Source: Alentia gelatinosa
Lineage: Eukaryota; Annelida; Polychaeta; Phyllodocida; Polynoidae
Assembly (NCBI GenBank): GCA_950022655.1
Contig: OX465591.1
Span: 49,900,478 to 49,964,477, forward strand
Length of the DNA: 64,000 nt
Direction: 5' to 3'
Under the pieces are notes generated by a model. It made no database searches, was not told where the DNA came from, and was given only the letters and a program-made list of their open reading frames with translations. The first letter of the stretch is position 1, and every line of letters begins with the position of its first letter. The position numbers were made by a program, and so were the translations under genes. Below are positions 32,284 through 43,486 of the stretch, in pieces.

Positions 32284-32365
32284 GCCTGTTATTTCATATT
32301 TCCGCCAATCCCGTTTTCGAGTCAATCATTATTACCATTCTTTCACTATTTATCACATTGGATTA

Positions 32366-32377
<12 letters not shown>
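32284..32377 (+). repeat. split direct repeat B2
   Basis: Copy of B1 at a 390-bp offset. Its end merges into (TA)n and a short gatata repeat (32371-32425), which marks the 3' limit of the element. Confidence 0.9.
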
Positions 32378-32423
<46 letters not shown>

Positions 32424-32425
32424 AA

Positions 32426-32717
32426 TATAAAAAATGATTTCCCCTTAGTTCCCTGTGCACACAATCTCAAATACCTACACACCAATCCGGCCACTGCTAC
32501 CATGACCACGGCTGCCATCACGATGATGATTAATTATGATTTAATGATAATTAATTATTCAAAATCAATCAAATACTACCCAATTGGGTTCAAGAAAGAT
32601 TTTACCATCAAAATTGGAAATATAAGATTTGTGTTACCAATTGAAAATGAAATAAAGAACAGTGGTGACCCTATGTGCATATTTACGCCAATTTACATGC
32701 AGGTATATCCACATATA
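32426..32717. other. no recognisable feature
   Basis: AT-rich spacer. The 93-codon frame at 32502-32783 runs into the tandem repeat and has no motif. Confidence 0.35.
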
Positions 32718-33055
32718 CAGAATAAGTTATACACAGTGCCAAATAGAACAACATTCTTTACTCCTGACACATGTACAGAATAAGTTATACACAGTGCCAA
32801 ATAGAACAACATTATTTACTCCTGACACATGTACAGAATAAGTTATACACAGTGCCAAATAGAACAACATTCTTTACTCCTGACACATGTACAGAATAAG
32901 TTATACACAGTGCCAAATAGAACAACATTCTTTACTCCTGACACATGTACAGAATAAGTTATACACAGTGCCAAATAGAACAACATTATTTACTCCTGAC
33001 ACATGTACAGAATAAGTTATACACAGTGCCAAATAGAACAACATTCTTTACTCAT
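32718..33055. repeat. 58-bp tandem repeat, about 5.8 copies
   Basis: Units starting cagaataagttatacacagt recur at 32718, 32776, 32834, 32892, 32950 and 33008, a strict 58-bp period. Variation is almost limited to acattctttact versus acattatttact. Confidence 0.95.
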
Positions 33056-33466
33056 GAGGAGATGTGAAAAGCAAACATGCATATACTGACATTTTCATGG
33101 TGTGCATTGAATGTTGCCTCATACTCATGCCATTCTCTCCTTGCTGGCCTTATTGGCCTCCTCACTGTATTACTGTTAAGGCTTAGACAAATCTACGGTT
33201 AGGGTTAGGAATTGATCCTGTTGGCTATTCAGGCGCTAGGTAGAAAACAGTGGGCGTCAATAGATCAGAAAGGCAGAGGTGCACAGCCAAGAAGATACTC
33301 CTCCAGGTCCTTAGAAATCAATGTGGTTCGTCAGTCATACCTAACCACCAGGTGCGTATTGCTGATTTTAAAATAACCTGCACATCATATAGTTGTGTCC
33401 CACCATACCTGATAATGAGACCAGTATATTGAGATGATAATATATAAGATAGGACAATACTGATAT
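33056..33466. other. no recognisable feature
   Basis: Non-coding spacer. No motif or repeat noticed. Confidence 0.35.
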
Positions 33467-33655
33467 ATTTGGATTATTTTTCTCTCTCATTTTGACATTT
33501 TGTACCTCACATTCCCTTGGGGATTTATTGGTGCATTTGTCTTTTCATGATTGAAAAAAAATAAATGTCAATCATGAAAAGACAAATGCACCGATAAATC
33601 CCCAAGGGAATGTGAGGTACAAAATGTCAAAATGAAAGAGAAAAATAATCCAAAT
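33467..33655. repeat. near-perfect foldback, 88-bp arms
   Basis: The left arm (33467-33554) starts atttggattatttttctctc and the right arm (33568-33655) ends aaaaataatccaaat. I count two mismatches in 88 bp around an A-rich loop of about 13 bases. A transcript through it would make a long hairpin. It is either a young foldback transposon or a recent inverted duplication. Confidence 0.9.
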
Positions 33656-34640
33656 GATTACACAGGGACTCTATCGATAGCGACTATAAGTGACAGATCA
33701 CTCTAAACTAGATTTCCTTATCAGCAGCCAACCAGGCAAGCTACAACAACTCACCTTATCATGAGAATGAGTATCCAGACCACACCCAACACGGCCATTT
33801 TTCGCCTGAAGAGACAAGTAATGTTAAAACTATCGAGCAAGGAGGGATAGATCCGTATGGACCCATCCCCACCCACAAATACAGAGAAAATGGGTCTCCC
33901 AATAGCCACTAGAGGGCAATAGGGATACACTGACACATGGTTCCACCACAAACCACCAGAGGACACCACTCACATCCCACCACAGGGAGGGAATGGAGCC
34001 ACTGGTCTGGTCATAACCAGAAGTCAAAGAAAGCCCATACACCATTGGTTAGTAAAGATTCCCGCCTCTCTTTGTCTGGCCCGCCGGCCAATCAAAGACG
34101 CGAGAATAGATCACGTGATCACAAACAACCAATGACGGTCTTGTTCTGGTAGTTGTGGTTAATTAATATTGTTAATTACTTAAATACGTAAGATGGGGAG
34201 GAAGGAGACGAAGTCTGTACGTATTCGTCTCAAAACCTTACATGAGAACGTGGGGACGTCTGGTGAGAGACTTCTTCAACTTCATTAAACTTTATATAAC
34301 GTCTTGCGCCACCTAGCGGCGACATCAGGAACTACAGAAATATTCCTATATGATAATTACGGCAGATAGTGGCCAAGAAGTGAAGTACATAATTAACTTA
34401 ATTAAACTAACAACAGTGGCGACACCTAGCGGTGAACGTCGTTGAAACGGACGTGGATTCGCCTCTTACACTTCAGGAAGTAACCAACAAATGACCGCAA
34501 CTCAATCATTATCACTGTCCCCCCCAAAAAAAAGACTGGAAGGAAACTGCGCAAGGCCTACTCAGTTAAGTTAATTAACAACGTTGAACATCAATCAGTA
34601 AATAAGCCCACTTACAGTAAATAAGCCCACTTACATGTTA
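33656..34640 (+). other. no gene; LTR-like end with primer-site-like tggcgac at 34417
   Basis: The stretch aattaaactaacaacag followed by tggcgacac (34398-34425) looks like the end of a Gypsy-type LTR plus the start of a primer-binding site in plus orientation, and a TATA-like tttatataac lies at 34291-34300. Start and body of such an element were not found. CTCF-like words occur at 33906, 33953, 34306 and 34419. Confidence 0.3.
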
Positions 34641-34645
34641 CCTGT

Positions 34646-36256
34646 ATAATTGGAGACCGATAACGGTCCTCACAATGATATCAAAAATCTTCGAAAAGGT
34701 AATTCACAGTAGAGTCCTCGAGCACTTGTTATCCGAAGAGATAATTTTCGAACATCAATATGGTTTTTTACTGGAAAAATCGACTGCCCAAGCTTTATTT
34801 GTAGTAACTGAAGAAATTTTTAATAACTTAAATAACAAGGATATTACCTTAGTGGCGTTCCTTGATTTTCGTAAAGCTTTTGATAGTGTAAACCATAGTA
34901 TTTTAATCAAACAATTAAAAGAAATAGAATTAAACAAAAACTTGATATATTTATTAGAAAACTATTCAAAAAATAGAACATGTGTTACAAAAATAAATGG
35001 TGTAGTATCGGATGCAAGAGACACTACATGCGGAGTGCCCCAAGGATCGGTCCTGGGGCATCTACTGTTCAATATTTTTATTAATACACTACACAGGGTG
35101 ATTAACTATAGTAAAGTAGTATTATATGCAGACGATTGCGTACTTATAGTGACGGGGAAAAACCAGGAGGAAACTGTCACAAGAATGACAAAAGATTTAG
35201 AAGTAGTTAAGATATGGACAGATATGTTTAAACTGAGACTAAACTATAATAAAACTAAAATAATGTGGATAGGTAATAAAAGACCTCTAGATAAAGAAAG
35301 AGATATCACAGTTGGGGAAAATCAAATTAAAGCAGTAAGTATTTATAAGTACCTGGGAGTGCATTTGGACAATAAACTAAATTTCAATGAGCAAGTAGAG
35401 AAAGTATGTCGAGAGGTAAATCGAAGGTTGTTTAAGTTTAGGAAAATAAGATATTTACTAAATGTTGATGCAAGTATAAAGATAGCTAAACAGATGATTC
35501 TACCCATACTAGACTATGCAGACTTTATATACTATAGTACTTCAATTAGGAACAGAAAGAGATTACAAATTTTATTAAATAAAACACTGAGGGTGGCTTT
35601 AGGTATAAACAAAACAAGAGAAATACATCTGGACCAATTATACGAAAAGTGTAAACTGAGAAACTTGCAAATAAGAAGAGCAGGGCATCTACTCGTAATG
35701 ATGAAATGGTGGTCGAAGAACCTAGATCATATCTTTGAGGATAGTGATGGTAGAACACGAGGGGCAACTAAGATACGCTTTAAAATGCATAGACCAAACA
35801 TAGAGAAATTCAGACACTTACCAATATATGTTGGAGATACTTTATGGAATGGTTTAAAGAAAGAAACACAGCAAATTGGACATGGATACGCTTTTAAAAA
35901 TAGTATAAAATTGGAGATACAAAATCTGATCCAGTAGTAATATACAAGGTTAAAAGACCTTGATAAAAACTAAAGTCTAGAGACTAGTCTGTCTGTTATG
36001 CTTACTTGTTTGTTTATTGAAGTAAAACTTCACCATTTGCTCTTAGCTGATCGTCAAATGATGTTTCACAGATAATAATACAGATTGTATGAAAGTGATG
36101 TGGTGTCATGTGTAGTGTGATGTTTTTCCTCTGTCCTGTATTATATTGTATTGTCCAATACTTGTATCTATGTGACAATCGCGTGGAGGATCGTTGGGCA
36201 ACCAATGAACGAGATATGTCGTAAAACTTTTCTTGAATAAAAAAAAAAAAAAAAAA
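34646..36256 (+). mobile_element. 5'-truncated LINE (same family as 46186-49275)
   Basis: Begins in the NWRPI block of RT, contains RT to the C-terminus (34675-35937), a 3' UTR of about 300 bp, and ends in an A run at 36239-36256 after a ttgaataaa signal. Protein and 3' UTR words (tgtcctgtattatattgtat) resemble the minus-strand LINE at 46186-49275. Confidence 0.85.
34675..35937 (+). CDS. LINE ORF2, RT and C-terminal domain (5' truncated)
   Basis: An open 420-codon frame; the frame is readable about 10 codons further upstream as NWRPITVLT. Blocks: FLDFRKAFDSVNH, CGVPQGSVLGHLLF (Pro changed to His), catalytic YADDCVLIV, LNYNKTKIMW, YLGVHLDNKL, then a long C-terminal region with a WWS segment and NGLKKETQ near the end. 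Endonuclease and the first RT motifs are missing through ordinary 5' truncation. No stops are seen after truncation, so the insertion is not old. Confidence 0.8.
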   Translation: MISKIFEKVIHSRVLEHLLSEEIIFEHQYGFLLEKSTAQALFVVTEEIFNNLNNKDITLVAFLDFRKAFDSVNHSILIKQLKEIELNKNLIYLLENYSKNRTCVTKINGVVSDARDTTCGVPQGSVLGHLLFNIFINTLHRVINYSKVVLYADDCVLIVTGKNQEETVTRMTKDLEVVKIWTDMFKLRLNYNKTKIMWIGNKRPLDKERDITVGENQIKAVSIYKYLGVHLDNKLNFNEQVEKVCREVNRRLFKFRKIRYLLNVDASIKIAKQMILPILDYADFIYYSTSIRNRKRLQILLNKTLRVALGINKTREIHLDQLYEKCKLRNLQIRRAGHLLVMMKWWSKNLDHIFEDSDGRTRGATKIRFKMHRPNIEKFRHLPIYVGDTLWNGLKKETQQIGHGYAFKNSIKLEIQNLIQ

Positions 36257-36395
36257 TACAGATATGTTGTATGATCCGGGTGGTGCATACGGAAAAATAG
36301 TGCGTACGGAAACATAGTGCATAATTAAGATGAACTGATTTCGACATGCCACTTGCCCAGAAAAGGTGGATAATAAATACAATTGTAATGGTTGG

Positions 36396-37029
36396 GTGAT
36401 GGGTCCAGCCGAAGCTCCTCCCGAGCACCACTACAGTATTTGGTCCAAGATGCCATCTCGGTGCTGGTCCCACCCGCTAACCCGCAGCTGTGTTTTACCA
36501 CAACCACCCAGCACCGTGGCTCTGCCCTCAAGGATCACAGGGAGGTCAAACACCTTCACAGAGCAGGAACACAACGAAAAACCTCTCTAGTCGGTGGACA
36601 CAACCCTGATCGCATCTCTCGGGATCCCAGAACTCTATCCGAAAAAGGGACACATGGGTCCGACCCTCTCCTCCTAGAGAACCGAGATACTCTGACTCCA
36701 CCCCCTAGGGGACCAGAACCGGTCAACAGCTAGTCCTGAGAACTAGCTCCCGTCGGTGGAGCACAGAGACAGAGCCCTGCAGAGAGACCGCACATAGTCT
36801 CTCCACACCCCAGTGTGTCTCAGTAAGCCACAGCAGGCTGCTTATATACAGCCCATGTCCCCACTGAGCATGTGCAAGAATCCCGCTGATTCTCCAAAGG
36901 GGTATTCTTAGTCAGCCTGGTCACCAGCAAACCAGTGGTTCCCGCTAGTTGCCTGGCCAACTCCTCAGGATCAATCCTCACTGCTGGTTCTCAACCTGAC
37001 AGGTGAGAAACCAGTCTAGACTGGTCCCA
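36396..37029 (-). repeat. candidate LTR in minus orientation
   Basis: Read on the minus strand it starts TGTTGGGACCAGTC and contains a TATA-like tgtatataagcagc (plus 36839-36852). Near its other end the minus strand reads TGGTGCTCGGGAGGAGC (plus about 36412-36428), which could be a primer-binding site. No second copy was found in the window, so the limits are guesses. Confidence 0.35.
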
Positions 37030-37131
37030 ACATGGTGTCTATAATAGCCAGCGGCGGGTGGCCTACTCTAAAAGCGCGGGAAAACAAGTTGTATCAACCT
37101 GTCCCTCAGCTTGCTCGGCTGTTTTGATAAA

Positions 37132-37223
37132 AGCGGTTGTATGCACCTCGGAGTTGACTCTATGCAATATCCTCGCATATGCTTGGATATTACTACGTCA
37201 ACTCCTCTGAGCATACTGCCGCT
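37132..37223. repeat. foldback, 27-bp arms
   Basis: Left agcggttgtatgcacctcgg pairs with right gagcatactgccgct, with a few mismatches and a nested aatatcc/ggatatt hairpin. Like the paired-hairpin elements at 44382 and 50458 its stems contain the word gtatgc. The right arm begins the 34-bp repeat shared with 23791. Confidence 0.6.
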
Positions 37224-37407
37224 TGTATCTGAAACCAGTCAATATTGTGTATGTATCCACGAGAATCAGTCACAAATATGATGTACATCTTACGTCAGCA
37301 GGTCTCTGGTCATGTATTTCCTCGGGCATCTGTCCCACGAGATTCTTCCGTTTAGCTTGCCGTGAGTGATCTCTCCCAGCGCTGTCTGAGTGCTGAGCCG
37401 CAGCCAA

Positions 37408-38850
37408 TTAGCTGGTCGCAAATTTTTTGGTGACTATTTCTTTCATCACATAAATCTTCATGTTCGTCCATTCAGGTGTTGTTTTTAGGCCCTTGCTTAT
37501 TTTCTTAGCTTGATATGGGTCAGCGCAGCGTCGTAGCTGTGCGACATAAATGCGTGGTGTCCGGATCGTACATTTACCAGGGAGGAAATTTTCCGCCAGC
37601 CAGATTTGGGCCAATTTTAGTAAAATAAGAGTTAATATAATTTGGAATCTCTTTTTCATCAATATCATGTTAATTTTCTTTACAAGACTGTTCACTGGTC
37701 ATTTTAGGTCTTGGTTTTGATTTTTGGGAGCATATGAAATTGGAGGAGTTCTGATGTTTGGTATCATAAATTTGGGTCCATCTTTGGGTAGTTCACCCAT
37801 AGATTCTAAGCGTTTTAGATGGTCGATAATAGTGATAGAGTTGGTTAGGGTTCGGTCATATTCATCTAATCGGTAATAGTCTTCTTTATTCAGGTGTCGT
37901 CCATTTGTTTGAGTTCCTTGATGGCTGATTGTTCTGGCCGAAGTAGGTTGGCATGGTTATGTTGTTCAAGACACTCGTTGATAAGTATGCAATGGGTCAT
38001 TGCTTCTATGTCTTCGTGTTGTCAGAAAGTGGGCATCCAACCTGATTGGGTATTTTGTATATTAAGGATGAATATTTGGATGTTGAGTTTTGGAAATGGA
38101 ATTTCCATCTGAGACTTTGGTTGAATGATAATGTATCTCTGATTGTATGGGCATGATGTGGTTTGGATGGGGTTGGCATGGAGGACAGGCCCTCAGATAG
38201 TAGAGAATATTGTGGGTCTGTTAGTTGGTGCCTAGAATATTTGTGGACTGCTCTATGTGTTCACTGTTTCCACTTTTGTATCTTTTGAAGCGTCGGTTTT
38301 TCTTGTTCGGCATTGTTTGAGTATGACATTCTTTGCTGCTTCCAGTCTGGTTATGATCTGGGTTGTTGAGAATTTGTACGTCACAGATTTCTAGTAGGCA
38401 TTTTTTAGCCCTTTCTTGTTGTTGGTTTAGTTGGTAATATTCTAATAAGATGTTGCTGAGTTCCTTGCTGACATTCAGGTGGGCTTGTTCCCACTTTAGA
38501 GTGAAGCCGAAGTCCTGCTCAGGTATTTGAGCTGATACTTCACCGATTGAGGCCTGGTCCGTTGATTCCAACAAGGTCTCACCAGAGGTCGATTCTGGCG
38601 GAAGTTCGTTAGAAACAGATGTTCCAGGTGTCACGTCCGAATAGAAGATCTCGTGGGCATGGCACCGGGGGCAAAGGGAGAGTCGGAACTGTTTTAATTG
38701 CGCCCTAGGTGACGGGGGGGCGTCAGAGAAGAGGTCTGTCCTGATTACAGGAATGAGTGTATCTACTACAGGTTGAGAGTTCTGAGACACAGTCACAGGA
38801 GAGTCGTCACCAGTGGACAAGAGGAGGACCGTGGCCTTTAGTCAAACCTG
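37408..38850 (-). pseudogene. decayed retroelement-like ORF (unassigned)
   Basis: The minus-strand frame at 38820-38221 (199 codons, no ATG at its start; open from a TGA near 38841) reads FRLSLCPRCHAHEIF, later NKKNRRFKRYKSGN. Protein-like sequence continues in broken frames through GELPKDGPKFMIPNI (about 37790) and then a 95-codon frame (37695-37408) with a hydrophobic segment. It lies downstream, on the same strand, of an LTR-like edge at 39538, so a Gag-like or accessory ORF of an LTR element is plausible. I recognise no specific family. Confidence 0.35.
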
Positions 38851-39537
38851 TCATGTGGTTTACATGATCCAGTCAGGGATATCAGTCTGTGGACACCCCA
38901 TAACATGGGAAGCGACCAGTGACTTCCAGGAACCAGAGTCATGTTCAATACTAGTGAGTCATGATGAGTCAGAAAAATAAATATGCCATTCTCAAATAAA
39001 AGATGCCAGATACAGGCACTCAGACCCTGAAGACACGCAAAAATCACTCTCAAACATCCCTAAATGTTTTATAAATGTTCATAAACGTATCTTAATACTC
39101 ATAACTGTTTCTAAATGCAGATACAAATGTTTGTATGAAGACATAGTAGTAGCTGCTGAGAGAGTTCCAACGAAACAGATAAAAATGTTTCCCAATGCAC
39201 ATAACTGTTTCCAAATACATGGAACTGTTTCCAAATACACATAATCGTTTCCAAAGGCATAGAACTGTTTCCAAATGCCTAGAATCGTTTCAACAAAATG
39301 ACCAGAAACGTTCACAAAAACATCTCAACCATTCAGAAATGATCCAGAAACGCTTCAAAATGCATATAAATGCACCTAAATACACAAAAAGATATATGAA
39401 TGCCTATAGAAGCTTACACAAAGCCGATAAATGCTTATAAGTCCCTATAAACGCCTATAAAAAGGCTAAAAATGATTACAAATGATTATGAATAATTATG
39501 AATAATCACAAATGATCATAAATGGGTTCTCCACCAG
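38851..39537. other. no gene; ~24-bp imperfect repeats at 39060-39300
   Basis: Repeated catagaactgtttccaaatac-like units (five clear copies at 39195-39290, weaker ones outside). No coding signature. Confidence 0.5.
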
Positions 39538-40390
39538 TGTAACCACTGTAGTACAGGTGAATCCCGCCTATGGGAGCACTGGCGCTGCTACCGTAAACCT
39601 CAAGTGATATATGATAGTGATACCCAGCTAAAACCGTGACACCGTAGGTAAATATTTTAATAAATACACAACACATTGATACATATTTGTGAATAGTTAA
39701 TAAAACTTGAAACTTAATAAATAACCAGAATGATCCAAAAACCTTTCACTTCTTTATAATACTCCATCTCTGTACTGTTTTTGATTACGGTACAGTTTCG
39801 GGATTAAACTCCCTTTTTCAAGCTTAATTTTTCAAATTCCTAATTTATTGAAATACTATTTGAGTCGTTCTCTACCGAGATTCATAAGTTGACTTACAAT
39901 TGATTTAACTTTGTAACGTCATTGAACATGAATAGAATTAATGTAACTTGATCCATTCAGATTGATCTGTTATTATAATTAGTCAATAATGGTGATATGT
40001 CTGAGGTAAAAGAAATGTTTTCTTTAATTGAAGTCGTATTCATTTCACATGCTAAGGAGCTGAATGAGCTATTATGCAGTTCAGATAGTTTACAAGTCTT
40101 TTACCATTAATAAAGTAACCACAGTGGAAACAATGGTGTAGGTGTTTTCCATGGGAAGAATCGTGTTAATTGTTACATCAAACATCTTCACGTCATTCCT
40201 TTCCCAGCGACCTGTCATTGATGATGAGTTGAGAACTCCTCACTTCTCTAGTACACACTTTCCCCTCTTTCCCCTCCTCCTCCACCTCTTCCTCCTCTTC
40301 CCAACCCATCACCTCCAAAAGTGCACAGGGTTCCCTCTCACTTTCTCCTCCTGCAAGGGAGGAGGTTACTTTTCCTCCCCCTCCTTTATG
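39538..40390 (-). other. LTR-like edge, otherwise no recognisable feature
   Basis: At 39538 the minus strand reads ...gtggttaca, one base, then TGGTGGAGAACCC, i.e. an LTR end followed by a primer-site-like TGG. This fits the decayed ORFs at 37408-38850. The upstream LTR limit is not evident. A plus/minus low-complexity Glu/Ser-rich stretch at 40250-40390 has no motif. Confidence 0.3.
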
Positions 40391-40391
40391 G

Positions 40392-40598
40392 CCTCCTAAA
40401 GCGCCAAATCCACTAAGGCGACCAAGCGAATGCATTTGCGATCCGTGCGACTGCAAATCCCATGCGATAATATTCAATATATTAGATATTGTCGCAAGGC
40501 ATTTGCATGTTCATGCGAACATCTGCGAACGTCTGCGAACGTCTGCGAACCCAAATTTGCATGGAAAATCGCCTTAGTGGATCTGGCACTTAAGGAGG
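40392..40598. repeat. MITE with 30-bp terminal inverted repeats
   Basis: Left cctcctaaagcgccaaatcc... and right ...ggatctggcacttaaggagg are inverted copies over 30 bp with about three mismatches. Inside are repeated gcgaacgtct and gcatttgc words. No coding capacity. Confidence 0.8.
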
Positions 40599-40618
40599 CG
40601 GTGTGATCGGTTTGAGGA

Positions 40619-41176
40619 TTACCTCCTCTTGAAACTTATTCTTCGTCTTTGAAGGGCTCTTTCTAGTAGTGTGTGGTAGTAGTTTGTGTGTGTTGGGAGG
40701 GGCCGTTGGTCACTTGAATGGGTAGTTGTATCGCTAGTTGCGTAATCATTGTCCACCTTTTTCACCATCTCCACTCTTTTATCAATTTCTTCTGTACTGT
40801 CTTTGAAAGGTTGAGGTTTACTACCTCTTGAAATGTGTTCTTCATCTTTGATATGTCTTGTCAGTAAGGATGCTTGAAGATGCTTCATCGATTTATGGGT
40901 TGATGTAGATGGTGCTCCATCTTTCACTGCATATAATGTAGAGGGTTGTAGATTGTACCAAGTAGTTGGAAAGGAGATTGCACACACCACTTCGTAGTCT
41001 TCCACCAAACTCATCAATTCTGGTAGAAGGGTTTTGTTCATCGTCAGTTTGTTGTTTGGAAAAACATTGATGGATGTGTTGCTCGGAAGTGTCATGCAGA
41101 ATGACATAGTTACTATTGTTAAGATACGGCTATACAAGTCAAAAAGGTGTGAGTGAATCTGGTAGATACAGAGCAA
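40619..41176 (-). CDS. hypothetical protein, ~170-185 residues
   Basis: Open minus-strand frame. The first codon of the frame is TTG and a splice-acceptor-like tgtatctaccag lies just inside it, so it may be an exon. The first ATG gives MSFCMTLPSNTS. The N-terminal part is hydrophobic with possible Asn-X-Ser/Thr sites; the C-terminal half is hydrophilic and Lys/Arg/Glu/His-rich, ending QRRRISFKRR. The stop overlaps a GTAA that could be a splice donor. I recognise no family. It is either a host exon or chance; the flanking MITE (20 bp away) suggests transposon surroundings. Confidence 0.3.
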   Translation of the reverse strand: MLCIYQIHSHLFDLYSRILTIVTMSFCMTLPSNTSINVFPNNKLTMNKTLLPELMSLVEDYEVVCAISFPTTWYNLQPSTLYAVKDGAPSTSTHKSMKHLQASLLTRHIKDEEHISRGSKPQPFKDSTEEIDKRVEMVKKVDNDYATSDTTTHSSDQRPLPTHTNYYHTLLERALQRRRISFKRR

Positions 41177-42852
41177 TACGACATTAGCCGGAAGTTAGGT
41201 TTAGAGTGGATTGTCTGTATTAGGAAGTGAATGATCGTGTGACTTGCTGATGTAAGCAGCTGAGGAGTATACCTCTGCTGCCGCTGCAGAGAGCAGCACT
41301 TGATTATGAAGTTTAAGATCTAGCAGAGAACTGAGTAAATCCACTCCTCGCTTGAGGACTGTTTGGGATTAGGCACCAGAGGCTTTAGTCTGCCTAAAGT
41401 GGAGTCACCTTCTCTGAACTTTCACTGCGTGAAGCCATGATCTCTGTGAGTCGCTTATAGACCGACATGTGAGTAACTGGCTCTCACTGGAGAGTACACA
41501 GACAGGATACTAAGGACATATAAGAACTGAACATGAAATGGACTAACATCAAGAGCTCGAACACAAAGGAGTGTACATAACGAACTATAAGTGAACAATG
41601 GGACGTAAGGACTGATTTTGTGAAATGAACTACTTACAGGAATTTATTGATTGGACTATAACAAACAAAATATACAGAAAGAGGCTTTGCTGGAGTTGAA
41701 AATTTATTATTTGAGTTATACCGATAGTTAGTATCATCACTTAATAATTGGTTGTAAATTTTCAAATTGAACGTTGAAAGTTTATACATGTGATTACAGT
41801 GTCCCTGTAATAAGAGTTGAATTGTTGAGAAACAACATGAGAGTTATTAGACATATGATTACACTGTTCCTGTAATAAAAATAAGTTTTTGAGAAACAAC
41901 ATGATATTAATATGAATTCCAAAGGGAATTGAGGCATGTGAGGCATGACAGCTCTTATGCCTGAAAGTTCAAAATGGTTGTGGGTGGGCGGGTTTCAGAG
42001 TCTTTGAAGGTTGAGCGCCAGACTGGTTCTTCTGTTTGCCGACAGGGGGGATGGTGTGGCTGCCGCTTGTCGCTAGGTGGCATCCGAGCACGCCTCCGCA
42101 GAATTACCGTGAGATTTTCAATCCACCTCAATTACACAAGGGCTGACTCAAATCAGCACACAGCAGGGACTGGCACGCCTCATCCTCCACTGTCGAAGAA
42201 GCACACCACCACTCGACAACCCCTACAGTATTAACCCAACCACCTTACCATCACTATATATTCACTGGAAGAACCTTGTTTTAAAAAATCTAAATAAAAG
42301 CTTTAAAAACAACAAAAAAAGAAAGCCACTTTTGTCTCCCATCACATTATAATTGTAGACAGAAATTCATATCTAAGATTGAAATATCTCATCACATCAT
42401 ATTTATTACCTACTATATTTAAAACGGTAGAATTCTGTCGAATCCGCTTGGAGAATCTCCCGCACATAGGGACATAGTGAACTAAACTTAGGCCTGGAGA
42501 CTGAGCGGCCGCGAGAGTGAGAATCTCGTGGAGGGAAAAACTAGAACCTGTTCTTCTTTTTTGAAGATGTATTGGCAGAAGTATCTTTTCTCTTATGATT
42601 TATTTCGGGCCATGCCAAAAACAAAGTTTAGTAATGTCGTTTTCTTTATCTGCCAATCTTGAGAGATCACTACGCTGGTTGCCGGCAAGATATCTGTGTC
42701 ATACGAAATGATAACCGCAAATTTCCGATTGTTCCCCATTCACCCGCTAGAGGGCACCACGGCAGTTAGTGGTAACCCTTTCAAAACTCTGCTGATTCCC
42801 CCCACCCACCACCACTCGAAGTAGTTGTGTCGTTCTAAACATCTGGCTCTAT
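41177..42852. other. no recognisable feature
   Basis: AT-rich DNA. A short direct repeat (gattacagtgtccctgtaat / gattacactgttcctgtaat) occurs at about 41793 and 41857. The 86-codon frame at 41974-42234 has no motif. A CTCF-like word ccgctagagggcacc lies at 42744-42758. Confidence 0.35.
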
Positions 42853-42920
42853 GGGGCAGTCAGCAGTGTGATCGACTGGGGATGCGAGCGTCGGGAGTTC
42901 GTATCCCGCTTTGGCAGTTC
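42853..42920 (+). repeat. tRNA-like segment (SINE head or tRNA pseudogene)
   Basis: gggcagtcagcagtgtgatcg has A-box character and 50 bp later gggagttcgtatcccg matches an RNA polymerase III B box with a T-arm-like hairpin. The acceptor arm does not pair well, so it is not a functional tRNA. Confidence 0.4.
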
Positions 42921-43486
42921 GAATTTTCGTTTTTCTATATTTTTCCTCCTAACTCGGACTCGACGAAGTCGCTAGTTCCATAGACAATAATCGATGGTTT
43001 TGTGGAAAGGTGGCCATGACCTTTGACCTCTGTTTATTATTCTAGCAGATCCCATCTCTGCAGTGATAGATTCTCTACAATCTTAGGCTTGCGTAAATAT
43101 GACGCAACTAGGAGGGCTGTGTTGACGCCCGAGGCACCATATATATGAGTACATAGGCGTAACGTAAACAGATGTAAACTCTACATCTGGTCCCCTGTGA
43201 CAGTCTATTTCCCACAATGACCCGGTAACAGTCGCTGCTGTGGTGGCCTACTTCCCTTTGTCTGCACTGTCACTCCAACCACTCAGGCAGGTTTATACAA
43301 AATATCAACATGTTTGCTTGCTATTGGCATGATATACAGGTTCAGTATAAAGGTCTCTTCAAGTATATCTGTATTGTTTATAAACAGATACACATGCTAT
43401 ACATAAACCTTGACATCCACCTAAAGTAGTTCCGACCCAGAAGCCTGAACTCACAACAGACCCTGGATATTCCATAAGTTGCAGAT
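42921..43486. other. no recognisable feature
   Basis: Could be the body of the SINE whose head is at 42853, but no other copy is present to show this. Nothing else visible. Confidence 0.3.

Larger units (their letters stand above)
27609..32377 (+). mobile_element. Ngaro-like tyrosine-recombinase retrotransposon, nearly complete
   Basis: It has the full split-direct-repeat layout A1 - ORFs - B1 - A2 - B2 known for Ngaro and PAT elements. A1 27609-27816 matches A2 31990-32197 without gaps (208 bp, one difference seen). B1 31894-31987 matches B2 32284-32377 (94 bp, no difference seen). Between them are Gag, RT-RNase H and a tyrosine recombinase. No methyltransferase domain follows RNase H, which fits Ngaro rather than DIRS1. 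Flanks are (TA)n. There is an in-frame UGA between Gag and Pol and a UAG inside the recombinase. Confidence 0.9.

Noticed and set aside
32718..33055. 58-bp repeats as a possible CRISPR array
   Set aside because: The whole 58-bp unit is repeated with no variable spacers.
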